DNA from: Petrocella atlantisensis
GTDB lineage: Bacteria; Bacillota; Clostridia; Lachnospirales; Vallitaleaceae
Direction: 5' to 3'
Length of the DNA stretch: 64,000 nucleotides
Assembly: GCF_900538275.1 (NCBI RefSeq)
Contig: NZ_LR130778.1
Location: 372,001-436,000 of the forward strand
This document shows, piece by piece, positions 8,547-16,023 of the stretch; the first letter of the stretch is position 1, and every line of letters starts with the position of its first letter. Under the pieces are notes generated by a model, which saw only the letters and a list, made by a program, of their open reading frames with translations, was not told the origin of the DNA and searched no databases. Made by a program: the position numbers and the translations under genes.

Positions 8547-8572
8547 ATGCACTATTAAAAGTAATAGTGCAT
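8547..8572. repeat. 11-bp perfect inverted repeat at the capD transcript start
   Basis: ATGCACTATTA, a 4-nt spacer, TAATAGTGCAT. It starts about 5 nt after the predicted +1 of the promoter at 8584-8612, so it could be a repressor operator or a 5'-end hairpin stabilising the mRNA. Confidence 0.6.
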
Positions 8573-8583
8573 AGTCTTTCATA

Positions 8584-8612
8584 AGTATATATTTAATAGG
8601 CATGTATGTCAA
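8584..8612 (-). promoter_or_regulatory. Sigma-A promoter for capD
   Basis: TTGACA (8607-8612), a 17-bp spacer and TATACT (8584-8589) on the minus strand. Confidence 0.8.
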
Positions 8613-8669
8613 GACAGTTCCGTTGATTTTATCTAACCTTTAGGACAGGTTATGGTTCATACTGTCCTC

Positions 8670-9500
8670 TTATGTAAAACACCTGGTTAATAATGCCAGT
8701 ACGATTAAAGAAGCAATCCAAAACCACGATTTATGAATGGGTTTGGATGTATGGATGACTCTACTTGGTTGTTCTATGAGACCGTCTTTTAACATGGTAT
8801 CCGGGTTCTCTATGAATAAGCGCCCTGCCTCTTCGGTACCATATTTCTTGGCTACATACGTATAGGCCTTGGCAAGGTCCGGTCTATTAGAACTTAGGTT
8901 ATGTCCGTTACTGGCGACGATGTCCACTAAGCCATGTTTTAGCATCTCTACTGCTCTAAGCTTATCCGGTTTCTGATGGCGGCCTACAATATTGTCGGCA
9001 CTACACTGAATCAAGATGCCTTGCTCACGGAGCTTCAACAGATCTTCCATATGGTTGGTGAAGCATTTATAGACTTCTGCATGGGCAAGTATCGGTCGAT
9101 AGCCCAGGAGGATTAATTCATTTAAAGCCTGTTTCAATTCCAAGGAGGTAAAGTCTCTGGAAAACTCAACTAAGATATACCTCGTGTTGTTCATGGTTCT
9201 GATGTTGACTTGGTCCAGTTGATTCAGGTCTTGCTTGGACAAATAGATCTCAGCGCCCAGGTAGAGCTCCATTTCCGGATAGGCTTCTTGGATATGGGTA
9301 CGCAAGGTCTCAAATTCTTTTTCTATGTCTCGCTCTAACTCAACATTGCCTCGAAACTCTGCCGGATGGTTCATGTGTGGGGTTGCAACGATGGTTCTTA
9401 CCCCTTGGTCATAACTAATCTTCACCATCGCCTGAGCATATTCCAGGGTATCCGGTCCATCATCGATATTCGGGATGAGATGATAATGTATGTCAAACAT
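8670..9500 (-). CDS. cpsB: CpsB/CapC (YwqE)-family PHP tyrosine phosphatase with C-terminal membrane anchor
   Basis: 276 aa. This family removes phosphate from the BY-kinase partner using a metal centre in a PHP fold. Seen are the N-terminal DIHYHLIPNIDDGP block, ATPHMNH, ILVEFS, ILAHAEVY and ASNGHN. The usual first motif is DIHSHILP and the last usually ASDAHN; here they read DIHYH and ASNGHN, so one Asp is replaced by Asn and the metal site may differ. The protein ends in a hydrophobic segment (about residues 254-271, FWIASLIVLALL) that would anchor it to the membrane, unlike the soluble B. subtilis enzyme. RBS GAGGAGG precedes the ATG at 9500. A consensus promoter lies at 9619-9647. Confidence 0.88.
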   Translation of the reverse strand: MFDIHYHLIPNIDDGPDTLEYAQAMVKISYDQGVRTIVATPHMNHPAEFRGNVELERDIEKEFETLRTHIQEAYPEMELYLGAEIYLSKQDLNQLDQVNIRTMNNTRYILVEFSRDFTSLELKQALNELILLGYRPILAHAEVYKCFTNHMEDLLKLREQGILIQCSADNIVGRHQKPDKLRAVEMLKHGLVDIVASNGHNLSSNRPDLAKAYTYVAKKYGTEEAGRLFIENPDTMLKDGLIEQPSRVIHTSKPIHKSWFWIASLIVLALLTRCFT

Positions 9501-9618
9501 TGTAATCCTCCTCGGCTAATGAATTATGTCGTACTTTTGTCTGTGGGTATATAGAACTATATATTGACATTTAATAGGGTATAATAACTATATTACCAAT
9601 ATTTTATAGTTCTTTATA

Positions 9619-9647
9619 ATTATATAATTTCTAATTTTGCATGTCAA
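9619..9647 (-). promoter_or_regulatory. Sigma-A promoter of cpsB and polysaccharide cluster
   Basis: Full-consensus TTGACA (9642-9647), 17-bp spacer, TATAAT (9619-9624) on the minus strand. The leader of about 110 nt carries AGAACTATA and TATAGTTCT as inverted arms (about 9552-9561 and 9605-9614), able to form a stem or an operator. Confidence 0.85.
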
Positions 9648-9731
9648 TGCTATCCCTTTGTTTTCTCAAACCCTTTAGGACAAGATACTCGTCAAACACT
9701 ACATGGCATAGGCTTTCCTAGAGAATATAAA

Positions 9732-9759
9732 AACACGCCCTTAAACTAAAGGGCGTGTT
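9732..9759 (-). terminator. Intrinsic terminator of the chemoreceptor gene
   Basis: AACACGCCCTT / AAGGGCGTGTT, an 11-bp perfect stem with a 6-nt loop, followed on the minus strand by TTTATA, 26 bp past the chemoreceptor stop. The plus strand also ends in a T-run, so it may work in both directions. Confidence 0.85.
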
Positions 9760-9785
9760 GGTTTTTAATTCATATGCATTTGTAT

Positions 9786-11696
9786 TTATTTGTTTAGTTT
9801 TCTTATGACATCGTATTGCTCGTCATGACTCTCGATGAAACCTTGTACTTTGGTCTCGATACCTGCGTAGTTGTCAAATTCTACAAAAGCTTTTTTGAGC
9901 TTACTTATGACTTCCTCGGACATATCTCTTCTTGCTGCAAGAACGTCTTTTGGTATGTCATCCGTCTTAGATATGATGGTCAACTCATTGGTCTTAATAC
10001 CATTGATGGTTGCTGCTTCAAAAGCTTCATTGAAGGTAGCACCTGCGTCGACTTCGCCTTGCATAACGGCGTTGATGACGTTATCATGGTTACCAAGAAA
10101 TAGTACTTTACTAAATAGGGTATCCGGATTCATGTTGTTGCTCTTGATACTATCTCTAGCATACAGATAACCGGAAGCACTTTTCTCATCCACATAACCA
10201 AAGGCTTTGTTCTTAAGATCATTTAGATTCTTAACACTACCGTCCTTACGGGCGATGATGTAACCGTTGTAGGAGCTTTTGCCGCCTACTTTTGGTGTGA
10301 CCACCGGCTTAACGCCGGCTACTTCTTTTGCGTTGACATAGGCAAATGGTGAGAACCAACCGATGTCGATGATACCGTTATTAATACTATCGCTTAGAGC
10401 GTCATAGTTCTTTACAATGATGGTTCTGGCCTTAAGGCCAACGCTGTTACATACGCGTTCAAGAATCGGTATGTACATCTTCTTGATGGCTTCCGGTGCA
10501 ATGAAGGGATTAACACCAAATATAATCTCGTTGTCTTTCTTGAAATTAACCGCTTCTTTTTGCAGGTCTTCCGCCATCTCACTGATCTTGTTACAAAAGT
10601 CAAGGACTTCGCCGTTCTTCTTGTTCTGGGTCTCAACCATCTCTATGGACTTATAGGTGATGTTATGGGTCTCTTCAACCGCACTTGTTACATCCTCAAT
10701 GGCTTTTTCAATCTCCATAGTGGTGTTCTTCTGAACAAGGGATACCTTGGTGAGTTCAGTGATGTTGGTTTTGACTTCGTTTAAGATGCCTTCAATCTCA
10801 TTAATGACTTGTGACGATTCCTTGATGACATTGTCCACATCGTTCATACGATCGCCAATCTGACTCATGGCGTTGTTGGATGTGGTAATCTTAGCTAAGA
10901 TACCTTTGACCACGCCTTCAATAACTGAGATGGCTTCATCGGTCTGTTCTGCCAGCTTACGAATCTCTGTGGCAACGACGGCAAAGCCTCGTCCGGCTTC
11001 ACCGGCTCTTGCAGCTTCAATGGCAGCATTGAGTGCAAGTAGATTGGTTTGGCTAGAGATCTTACGAATATAATCCACGATCTCATAAATCTTATTGGAA
11101 GAGCTCTGTAGTTCTACATTGTTATCCGTAGCTACCGTGGTTACTTCATTCAAACTGAGCATGAAATCACCGATGCTCTGTATGGTCTTCTTATTCTTCT
11201 CAAGCATCTCGATTGAGGTCTGAGAATGTCTTTCAATCTCTAAGGCACTGGTGTTTAAGTTGGTCGATGTACCTACCAGTTCGTTAATACTTGCGTTGAT
11301 TTCTTCTGAACTTGCCGCGTTTTGTTCACTAAACCCTTCAATCTCATAAGATATCTTGGCCAACTTGTTGAAGGTATTGATGTTGTCTTGAGACAACCAC
11401 AAAAGTTGTTGTGAGTCAAAGCCTAAGCCTTCTGCAATGTTAAAGAGCTTCTCATCCAAACCTGCTTTTAGACCCTCAGATATCGATTTTGACGGATCAC
11501 CTTTTTGTACTACGCTCGCTGCTTGTTGCGTTCGTGTCCCATTAAATATCCTATCCGTCCCCACAACTACAAGAATACTTAGTACAACTTTTAATGCTAA
11601 ATCAATCCAAGTTCCCATGCTTAGAAAGAGTGTTATGCTTTGAACCGCTAGTAACCCAATTGCTGATACCAAATAAAACTTCATTTTCTGATTCAT
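9786..11696 (-). CDS. Methyl-accepting chemotaxis protein fused to a PhnD-like solute-binding domain
   Basis: About 636 aa. Two hydrophobic segments near the N-terminus (about residues 5-24 and 27-43) are joined by a very short loop. A cytoplasmic MCP signalling domain follows, with the hairpin tip motif [20 protein letters not shown] and flanking coiled coils. The C-terminal 240 residues look like the phosphonate/phosphate-binding PhnD family ([56 protein letters not shown]). With only two TM segments, both before the MCP domain, this binding domain would lie inside the cell. The ATG at 11696, preceded by GGATGG, is preferred to the ATG at 11720, which has no clear RBS. It should signal to CheA/CheW (63 kb). 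The ligand is unknown. Confidence 0.9.
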   Translation of the reverse strand: MNQKMKFYLVSAIGLLAVQSITLFLSMGTWIDLALKVVLSILVVVGTDRIFNGTRTQQAASVVQKGDPSKSISEGLKAGLDEKLFNIAEGLGFDSQQLLWLSQDNINTFNKLAKISYEIEGFSEQNAASSEEINASINELVGTSTNLNTSALEIERHSQTSIEMLEKNKKTIQSIGDFMLSLNEVTTVATDNNVELQSSSNKIYEIVDYIRKISSQTNLLALNAAIEAARAGEAGRGFAVVATEIRKLAEQTDEAISVIEGVVKGILAKITTSNNAMSQIGDRMNDVDNVIKESSQVINEIEGILNEVKTNITELTKVSLVQKNTTMEIEKAIEDVTSAVEETHNITYKSIEMVETQNKKNGEVLDFCNKISEMAEDLQKEAVNFKKDNEIIFGVNPFIAPEAIKKMYIPILERVCNSVGLKARTIIVKNYDALSDSINNGIIDIGWFSPFAYVNAKEVAGVKPVVTPKVGGKSSYNGYIIARKDGSVKNLNDLKNKAFGYVDEKSASGYLYARDSIKSNNMNPDTLFSKVLFLGNHDNVINAVMQGEVDAGATFNEAFEAATINGIKTNELTIISKTDDIPKDVLAARRDMSEEVISKLKKAFVEFDNYAGIETKVQGFIESHDEQYDVIRKLNK

Positions 11697-11803
11697 TATG
11701 TCACCATCCCATTTTATCATTTTCTTACTACAAGTTAAATTTTTACTTAGCGCGTTAATGCCTTGGTAGATTTTACTTATCTTCCTTTAGGCGCACCTGT
11801 ACA

Positions 11804-11832
11804 ATTGTATCATTCGTATGATAAAAAGTCTA
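11804..11832 (-). promoter_or_regulatory. Probable promoter of the chemoreceptor gene
   Basis: TAGACT (11827-11832), 17-bp spacer, TACAAT (11804-11809) on the minus strand. The -35 matches at four of six positions. I see no good sigma-D type site here. Confidence 0.5.
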
Positions 11833-11878
11833 GGATTACCTATGGTTGTAGCCCTTATGTAATTGGTTAATTAATGAG

Positions 11879-12766
11879 TTAAGCCCTTGGATGTGCTTTT
11901 ATATAAACATCCCTTAATTTGAAATCATTCAACTTCGAATAGACCTGAGTCGTCGATATATTAGCATGGCCAAGCATCTCCTGAACGGATCTTAAATCTG
12001 CTCCGTTCTCAACTAAATGGCTTGCAAATGAATGTCTTAAAATATGAGGTGTTATTTTCTTTTTGATCCCGGCTTTTTTTGAATAAATCTTGACAATCTT
12101 CCAAAACCCTTGGCGGCTCATAGACTCACCAAGACAACTTACAAACAGTGTCTTTTCGTCGGTTTCTTTGATCATTTGGTTGCGTGGTCCGTTCATATAC
12201 TTGAACAAAGCCAGTTGTGCGGCTTGCCCAATAGGTATAATACGTTCACCTTTAGAGGATGAGCACTTGATGTAGCCCATCGTAATGTTGATGTCGTCTT
12301 CACGAAGTCCGATTAGTTCAGTAACTCTAATCCCTGTTGCATAGAGCAATTCAAGCATGGCTTTGTCGCGAATGCCTTTGTCGTCGCTCTCATAAGGTTG
12401 GCCCAGCAGTAATTCAATCTCACCAAATGTCAAGACCTCCGGCGCTTTTTTCTCCACTTTTGGTGTAATTAACATCTCAGTGGGGTCTTTGCGGATGAGG
12501 TTTCGACGCATAAGGTACTGAAAAAAGGACCTAAGAGATGCCATATTTCTAGAGATGGTTGAGGATGCTCTTCCTCTATCTTCCATGTCTTTGATATAAG
12601 CATTCAGTTGGGTGCCTGTTATACCGCTTAACTCTTTGGTGTCGAAATGTCCTTGTACAAACGTAATAAAATGATTGACATCCCTATGGTAGGATTGAAT
12701 TGTATTGTCCGATGCACCTTTTACTTGTTCCAGGTACTCGAGGAATTCCTTCACACTCAGATTCAT
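11879..12766 (-). CDS. xerD: XerD-type site-specific tyrosine recombinase
   Basis: About 295 aa. It has the N-terminal SAM-like core-binding domain (LEYLEQVKGASDNTIQSYHRDV) and a C-terminal catalytic domain. The catalytic set is visible: Arg in ATGIRVTEL, Lys in SSSKGER, HILRHSFASHL, LGHANISTTQ, and the Tyr nucleophile in QVYSKL. Family members resolve chromosome dimers at dif sites with XerC and FtsK. The ATG at 12766, with GAAGGGCG in front, is preferred to the in-frame TTG at 12781. It follows the nudix gene, a common order in Clostridia; the two are separated by a structured repeat (12875-12970). Confidence 0.88.
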   Translation of the reverse strand: MNLSVKEFLEYLEQVKGASDNTIQSYHRDVNHFITFVQGHFDTKELSGITGTQLNAYIKDMEDRGRASSTISRNMASLRSFFQYLMRRNLIRKDPTEMLITPKVEKKAPEVLTFGEIELLLGQPYESDDKGIRDKAMLELLYATGIRVTELIGLREDDINITMGYIKCSSSKGERIIPIGQAAQLALFKYMNGPRNQMIKETDEKTLFVSCLGESMSRQGFWKIVKIYSKKAGIKKKITPHILRHSFASHLVENGADLRSVQEMLGHANISTTQVYSKLNDFKLRDVYIKAHPRA

Positions 12767-12874
12767 GACTACGCCCTTCAAACTATAAGATGGTCTAATT
12801 ATACCAAAGTCAGAGAAAAAAGTCGACTATTACCAAAATCTTTTTCATTTCACGTTTTATTTTGGTAAAAATCA

Positions 12875-12970
12875 CAAAACTAAGTTTCACCTGACCATCT
12901 CTTTAATATAGATTACGTTGGTGCTTTCGTAACTATATTCTTAACATGGTCGTTCAACTATATAGTTTTG
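12875..12970. repeat. Structured intergenic repeat, copy 1
   Basis: Nested inverted arms: CAAAACTA/TAGTTTTG outside, GACCAT/ATGGTC in the middle, AATATAG/CTATATT, then TTACG/CGTAA at the tip. It shares AACTAAGTTTCAC, the 29-nt tip from ATAG to CTAT (one difference) and CAACTA..TAGTTTT with a second copy at 52611-52720, while the middle stem differs in sequence but still pairs. The tandem hairpin at 12978-13010 (AAGAAGAAGA / TCTTCTTCTT) follows it. Confidence 0.7.
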
Positions 12971-13045
12971 TTATTCAACAAGAAGAAGAAACCATAGGTC
13001 TCTTCTTCTTGGGCCGCCTCATTCTCATCTTCTCTAATAAGGCCC

Positions 13046-13588
13046 TTATGCTCTTTCCAAACTGACTTTGTAAGTCATTATGGCTGATATTGTTTTGTTG
13101 TCGGTCAAACGGCCATCAAGGACCATGTCGACCAGTTCATCTAATGTATAGCGTTCGATGGTGACGAATTCATCATCATCTAGGTTCTGTTTGCTTACGA
13201 TCAGGTTCTTGGCCACAAAGATGTGGATGATCTCATCACAGATGCCGATGCTGGAGTAGAACTTGTACAAAAAGGTAACATCCTCTGAGGTGTAACCGAT
13301 CTCTTCTTCCAGTTCTCTTTTGGCACATACCAGAGGATCTTCATCGGGTGCATCAAATACCCCGGCTGGAATCTCTAAGACATAGTCGTCACTGGCGTTT
13401 CTGTACTGCCTTACCATCACAATCTTGCCTTCATCATCGATGGGTATTACCGCTGAAGCACCGGGATGCATGATCAACTCCCACTCCACTTCCTTACCTG
13501 TAGGTGTTACCAGGCGGTCATGAAAAAGATGGACACGCTTACCCTTGTGAATCTCGGTACGCTTAATGCGTCTGAACTTGTTTTCCAT
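13046..13588 (-). CDS. NUDIX hydrolase, ADP-ribose pyrophosphatase type
   Basis: 180 aa. Members of this group split ADP-ribose and related nucleotide sugars. The Nudix box is visible around residues 72-95 as GVFDAPDEDPLVCAKRELEE, ending EIGY. The REUXEEXGU part is intact, but the spacing from the first Gly to the Glu is six residues rather than the usual five, so the loop is one residue longer. N-terminal strands with VEWELIMHPGASAVIPI and VMVRQYRNA fit the NudF subgroup. It lies 9 bp after proC and is probably cotranscribed with purB-proC. Confidence 0.88.
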   Translation of the reverse strand: MENKFRRIKRTEIHKGKRVHLFHDRLVTPTGKEVEWELIMHPGASAVIPIDDEGKIVMVRQYRNASDDYVLEIPAGVFDAPDEDPLVCAKRELEEEIGYTSEDVTFLYKFYSSIGICDEIIHIFVAKNLIVSKQNLDDDEFVTIERYTLDELVDMVLDGRLTDNKTISAIMTYKVSLERA

Positions 13589-13597
13589 AGGTCCTCC

Positions 13598-14392
13598 TTA
13601 TTTGAAACTTTTGGTCTTGTCATAACAAGCCACCATGGCTTCTATGATGCTGCTCTTGAAGCCGTTTTTCTCAAGGACTCTCACCGCTTCAATGGTGGTG
13701 CCCCCCGGTGAACATACTGCGTCTTTGAGTGCGGCCGGATGGGTCTTGGTCTCAAGTACCATCTTAGCAGCTCCTAGCATAGATTGAGCGGCTAACTCAT
13801 AACTGATCTGTCTTGGCAATCCGATGAGGACACCGGCATCTGCCATGGCTTCAATCATCATAAAACCGTAGGCCGGTGAACTACCCGATATGGGTACAAC
13901 CATATCCAGTTGATGCTCCGTAAGCTCAATACCTCGGCCAAAAGAAGTGAAGAAATCCCGTATAAAATCCATTTCCTCTTGTGTATAAGCATCATGGGAA
14001 AAACAATACCCACTCATGCCTTCCAGAACAAGGGCCGGTGTGTTTGGCATACAGCGTACCACTCTGGTTTTTTCGCCTAGGGCGTGTTTGATATGTTCAA
14101 TGGTGATGCCCGGTGCGATGGATAAGATGATCTGACTTGGCTTGACATGACTGCGTATGTCTTCCATGACATCTTTTAAGTACTGAGGCTTAACCGCCAG
14201 TACAATAATATCAACAGACTTCGTCAGGCTAATATTAGTTGCTTCGTAGGTTATGCCTGTTTCTTCTTTGATCTGTTCCATCATGGCCTTGTTGATGTCT
14301 GTATAGGTCAGGTTGGTCTTGTCCAGTTTGGTGGATGCGCCTTTTAACATGGCCGATCCCATATTTCCAATGCCGATGAATCCAATCTTCAT
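13598..14392 (-). CDS. proC: Pyrroline-5-carboxylate reductase
   Basis: 264 aa, the family's usual length. It reduces 1-pyrroline-5-carboxylate to proline with NAD(P)H. Seen are the N-terminal Rossmann motif GFIGIGNMGSAML, VLAVKPQYL, RCMPNTPALV, the SGSSPAYGFMMIEAMADAGV helix and the C-terminal signature AVCSPGGTTIEAVRVLEKNG. It sits between purB (27 bp away) and the nudix gene. Confidence 0.95.
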   Translation of the reverse strand: MKIGFIGIGNMGSAMLKGASTKLDKTNLTYTDINKAMMEQIKEETGITYEATNISLTKSVDIIVLAVKPQYLKDVMEDIRSHVKPSQIILSIAPGITIEHIKHALGEKTRVVRCMPNTPALVLEGMSGYCFSHDAYTQEEMDFIRDFFTSFGRGIELTEHQLDMVVPISGSSPAYGFMMIEAMADAGVLIGLPRQISYELAAQSMLGAAKMVLETKTHPAALKDAVCSPGGTTIEAVRVLEKNGFKSSIIEAMVACYDKTKSFK

Positions 14393-14418
14393 AGTACCTG
14401 CCTCCTTGTTCTATGGGC

Positions 14419-15849
14419 TTAAACGGAGAGTTCCGCTTTTTTTCCTAATATGGCTTTGTTCGCTTCAAGTATAGGCTCTACATAGCCGGTTATGAAGTCA
14501 ACCACTTGCTCAGGTGCGCGACCGACAAAGTTCTCCGGTTCTAAGATGGCGTAGATCTCTTCTTCTGTCATCTTGAACTGAGAATCTGCCAATATCCGTT
14601 CTATGAGATCATTGGGCTTACCTTCCATCTTCACTTGCTTACCGGCTTCCATAGAATGGGTCCGAATGAGCTCATGGAGTTCTTGCCTGTCGCCCCCTCT
14701 TTTGACCCCTTCCATCATGATGATCTCTGTGGCCATAAAAGGCAGTTCGCTCATGACACGGTTACGTATAACCTTAGGATATACCACAAGGCCGTCAACC
14801 ACGTTCATGAAGATCTCAAGTATAGCGTCAACGGCAAGAAAGGCTTCCGGTATGGCCAAACGCTTGTTGGCACTGTCATCTAAAGTACGCTCAAACCACT
14901 GGGTTGAAGCGGTGATGGCCGGATTAAGGGCGTTACATATTACATGTCTTGCTAAAGAAGAGATGCGCTCTGTACGCATAGGGTTACGCTTATAGGCCAT
15001 AGCGGAAGATCCAATCTGACTTTTCTCAAAAGGCTCTTCCATTTCTTTTAGATTCTGCAACAGGCGCATGTCGTTGCTGAACTTATAGGCGGACTGTGCG
15101 ATTCCGCTTAAGACATTCAGGAACTGCGAATCTAACTTCCTAGGGTATGTCTGTCCTGTAACCGGATAGGAGGAAGTGTAACCTACTTTCTTAGCGATGA
15201 TTTCATCTAATTTTTTGACTTTCTCATGATCGTTCTCAAAAAGACTGAGGTAAGTTGCTTGGGTGCCTGTGGTGCCTTTAGCGCCTCTTAGGAGTCTTTT
15301 GGAGAGCTGATGGTTCATATCTTCAAGGTCAAGCAAAAGGTCTTCTAACCATAGACAGGCGCGCTTACCAACGGTGGTGAGTTGAGCCGGTTGAAAATGG
15401 GTAAAACCCAAAGTCGGCATATCTTTGTAAGTCATGGCAAAGGTCCCTAATTTGTCAATGACATTAATCAGCTTGTCTCTTAGTAAGGAGAGGGCTTCAT
15501 TCATGATGATGATGTCTGTGTTATCACCAACATAACAGCTGGTAGCACCCAAGTGAATGATTGGCTTGGCTTTTTTGGCTTGTTCACCGTAAGCATATAC
15601 ATGGGCCATGACATCATGACGGACTTCTTTTTCCCTCGCTATAGCAACATCATAATTAATATCCTCTGCAAAAGCCTTGAGTTCTTCTATCTGTTCATCG
15701 GTTATGTCCAGTCCCAGTTCCTTCTCAGCTTCTGCCAAAGCAATCCATAGCTTACGCCAGGTCTTGAACTTCTTGTCCGGCGAGAAAAGGTAGAGCATCT
15801 CCGGGCTGGCGTATCTAGATCCTAGTGGGGTTTCATATGTAGTGTTCAT
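14419..15849 (-). CDS. purB: Adenylosuccinate lyase
   Basis: 476 aa. It performs two fumarate-releasing steps in purine synthesis. The fumarase/lyase signature GSSAMAYKRNPMRTERISSL lies around residues 275-294, with the upstream TSCYVGDN and GTQATYLSLF stretches. An extended -10 element (TGC TATACT, 15915-15923) lies about 65 bp upstream of the ATG, with RBS AAAGGAT. Confidence 0.95.
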   Translation of the reverse strand: MNTTYETPLGSRYASPEMLYLFSPDKKFKTWRKLWIALAEAEKELGLDITDEQIEELKAFAEDINYDVAIAREKEVRHDVMAHVYAYGEQAKKAKPIIHLGATSCYVGDNTDIIIMNEALSLLRDKLINVIDKLGTFAMTYKDMPTLGFTHFQPAQLTTVGKRACLWLEDLLLDLEDMNHQLSKRLLRGAKGTTGTQATYLSLFENDHEKVKKLDEIIAKKVGYTSSYPVTGQTYPRKLDSQFLNVLSGIAQSAYKFSNDMRLLQNLKEMEEPFEKSQIGSSAMAYKRNPMRTERISSLARHVICNALNPAITASTQWFERTLDDSANKRLAIPEAFLAVDAILEIFMNVVDGLVVYPKVIRNRVMSELPFMATEIIMMEGVKRGGDRQELHELIRTHSMEAGKQVKMEGKPNDLIERILADSQFKMTEEEIYAILEPENFVGRAPEQVVDFITGYVEPILEANKAILGKKAELSV

Positions 15850-15914
15850 ATTGGTATCCTTTCAGCTTGATGATGGGTTAAGGTCTTACTTATTCTTAAT
15901 GATTATCTTAGAAT

Positions 15915-15923
15915 AGTATAGCA
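15915..15923 (-). promoter_or_regulatory. Extended -10 promoter element for purB
   Basis: TGCTATACT on the minus strand, with no clear -35 at 17 bp. Confidence 0.45.
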
Positions 15924-15958
15924 CATAATCGGGTTTTTGTGGTTAAGGTAATGTGGAA

Positions 15959-16002
15959 ATAGACTAAGAAAAATCCTTCTTAGTCTATCCTTCTTAGTCT
16001 AT
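15959..16002 (-). terminator. Terminator-like hairpin with a tandemly duplicated arm
   Basis: On the minus strand ATAGACTAAGAA pairs perfectly with TTCTTAGTCTAT across a 6-nt loop. The 5' arm is present twice in tandem (unit of 14 bp, ATAGACTAAGAAGG), so two alternative hairpins are possible. It lies 22 bp past the aminotransferase stop. Confidence 0.6.
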
Positions 16003-16023
16003 CACGCCTATATCGCTTAAATA

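Larger units (their letters stand above)
8151..8669 (-). promoter_or_regulatory. Gene-free capD promoter and long leader
   Basis: No gene is seen. A consensus promoter (8584-8612) places the transcript start near 8577, giving a leader of about 425 nt. The leader holds an inverted repeat at its very start (8547-8572), a GGTTAGGTATAGGGAG block with a possible partner CCTTACC, and a weak GTATA/TATAC stem followed by G and eight T (about 8272-8296). That is the layout of an attenuator. I cannot match it to a known riboswitch class. Confidence 0.55.

Noticed and set aside
8151-8576. A second c-di-GMP riboswitch upstream of the complete capD
   Set aside because: None of the conserved blocks (GGCAAACC, GGGACGCAAAGC, GCCGGGTTACC) is present, and no c-di-GMP-II pattern is seen.
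11879-12766. Phage or integron integrase marking a mobile island
   Set aside because: Length, motifs and place next to the nudix and proC genes fit housekeeping XerD; no att-like repeats or cargo genes are near.
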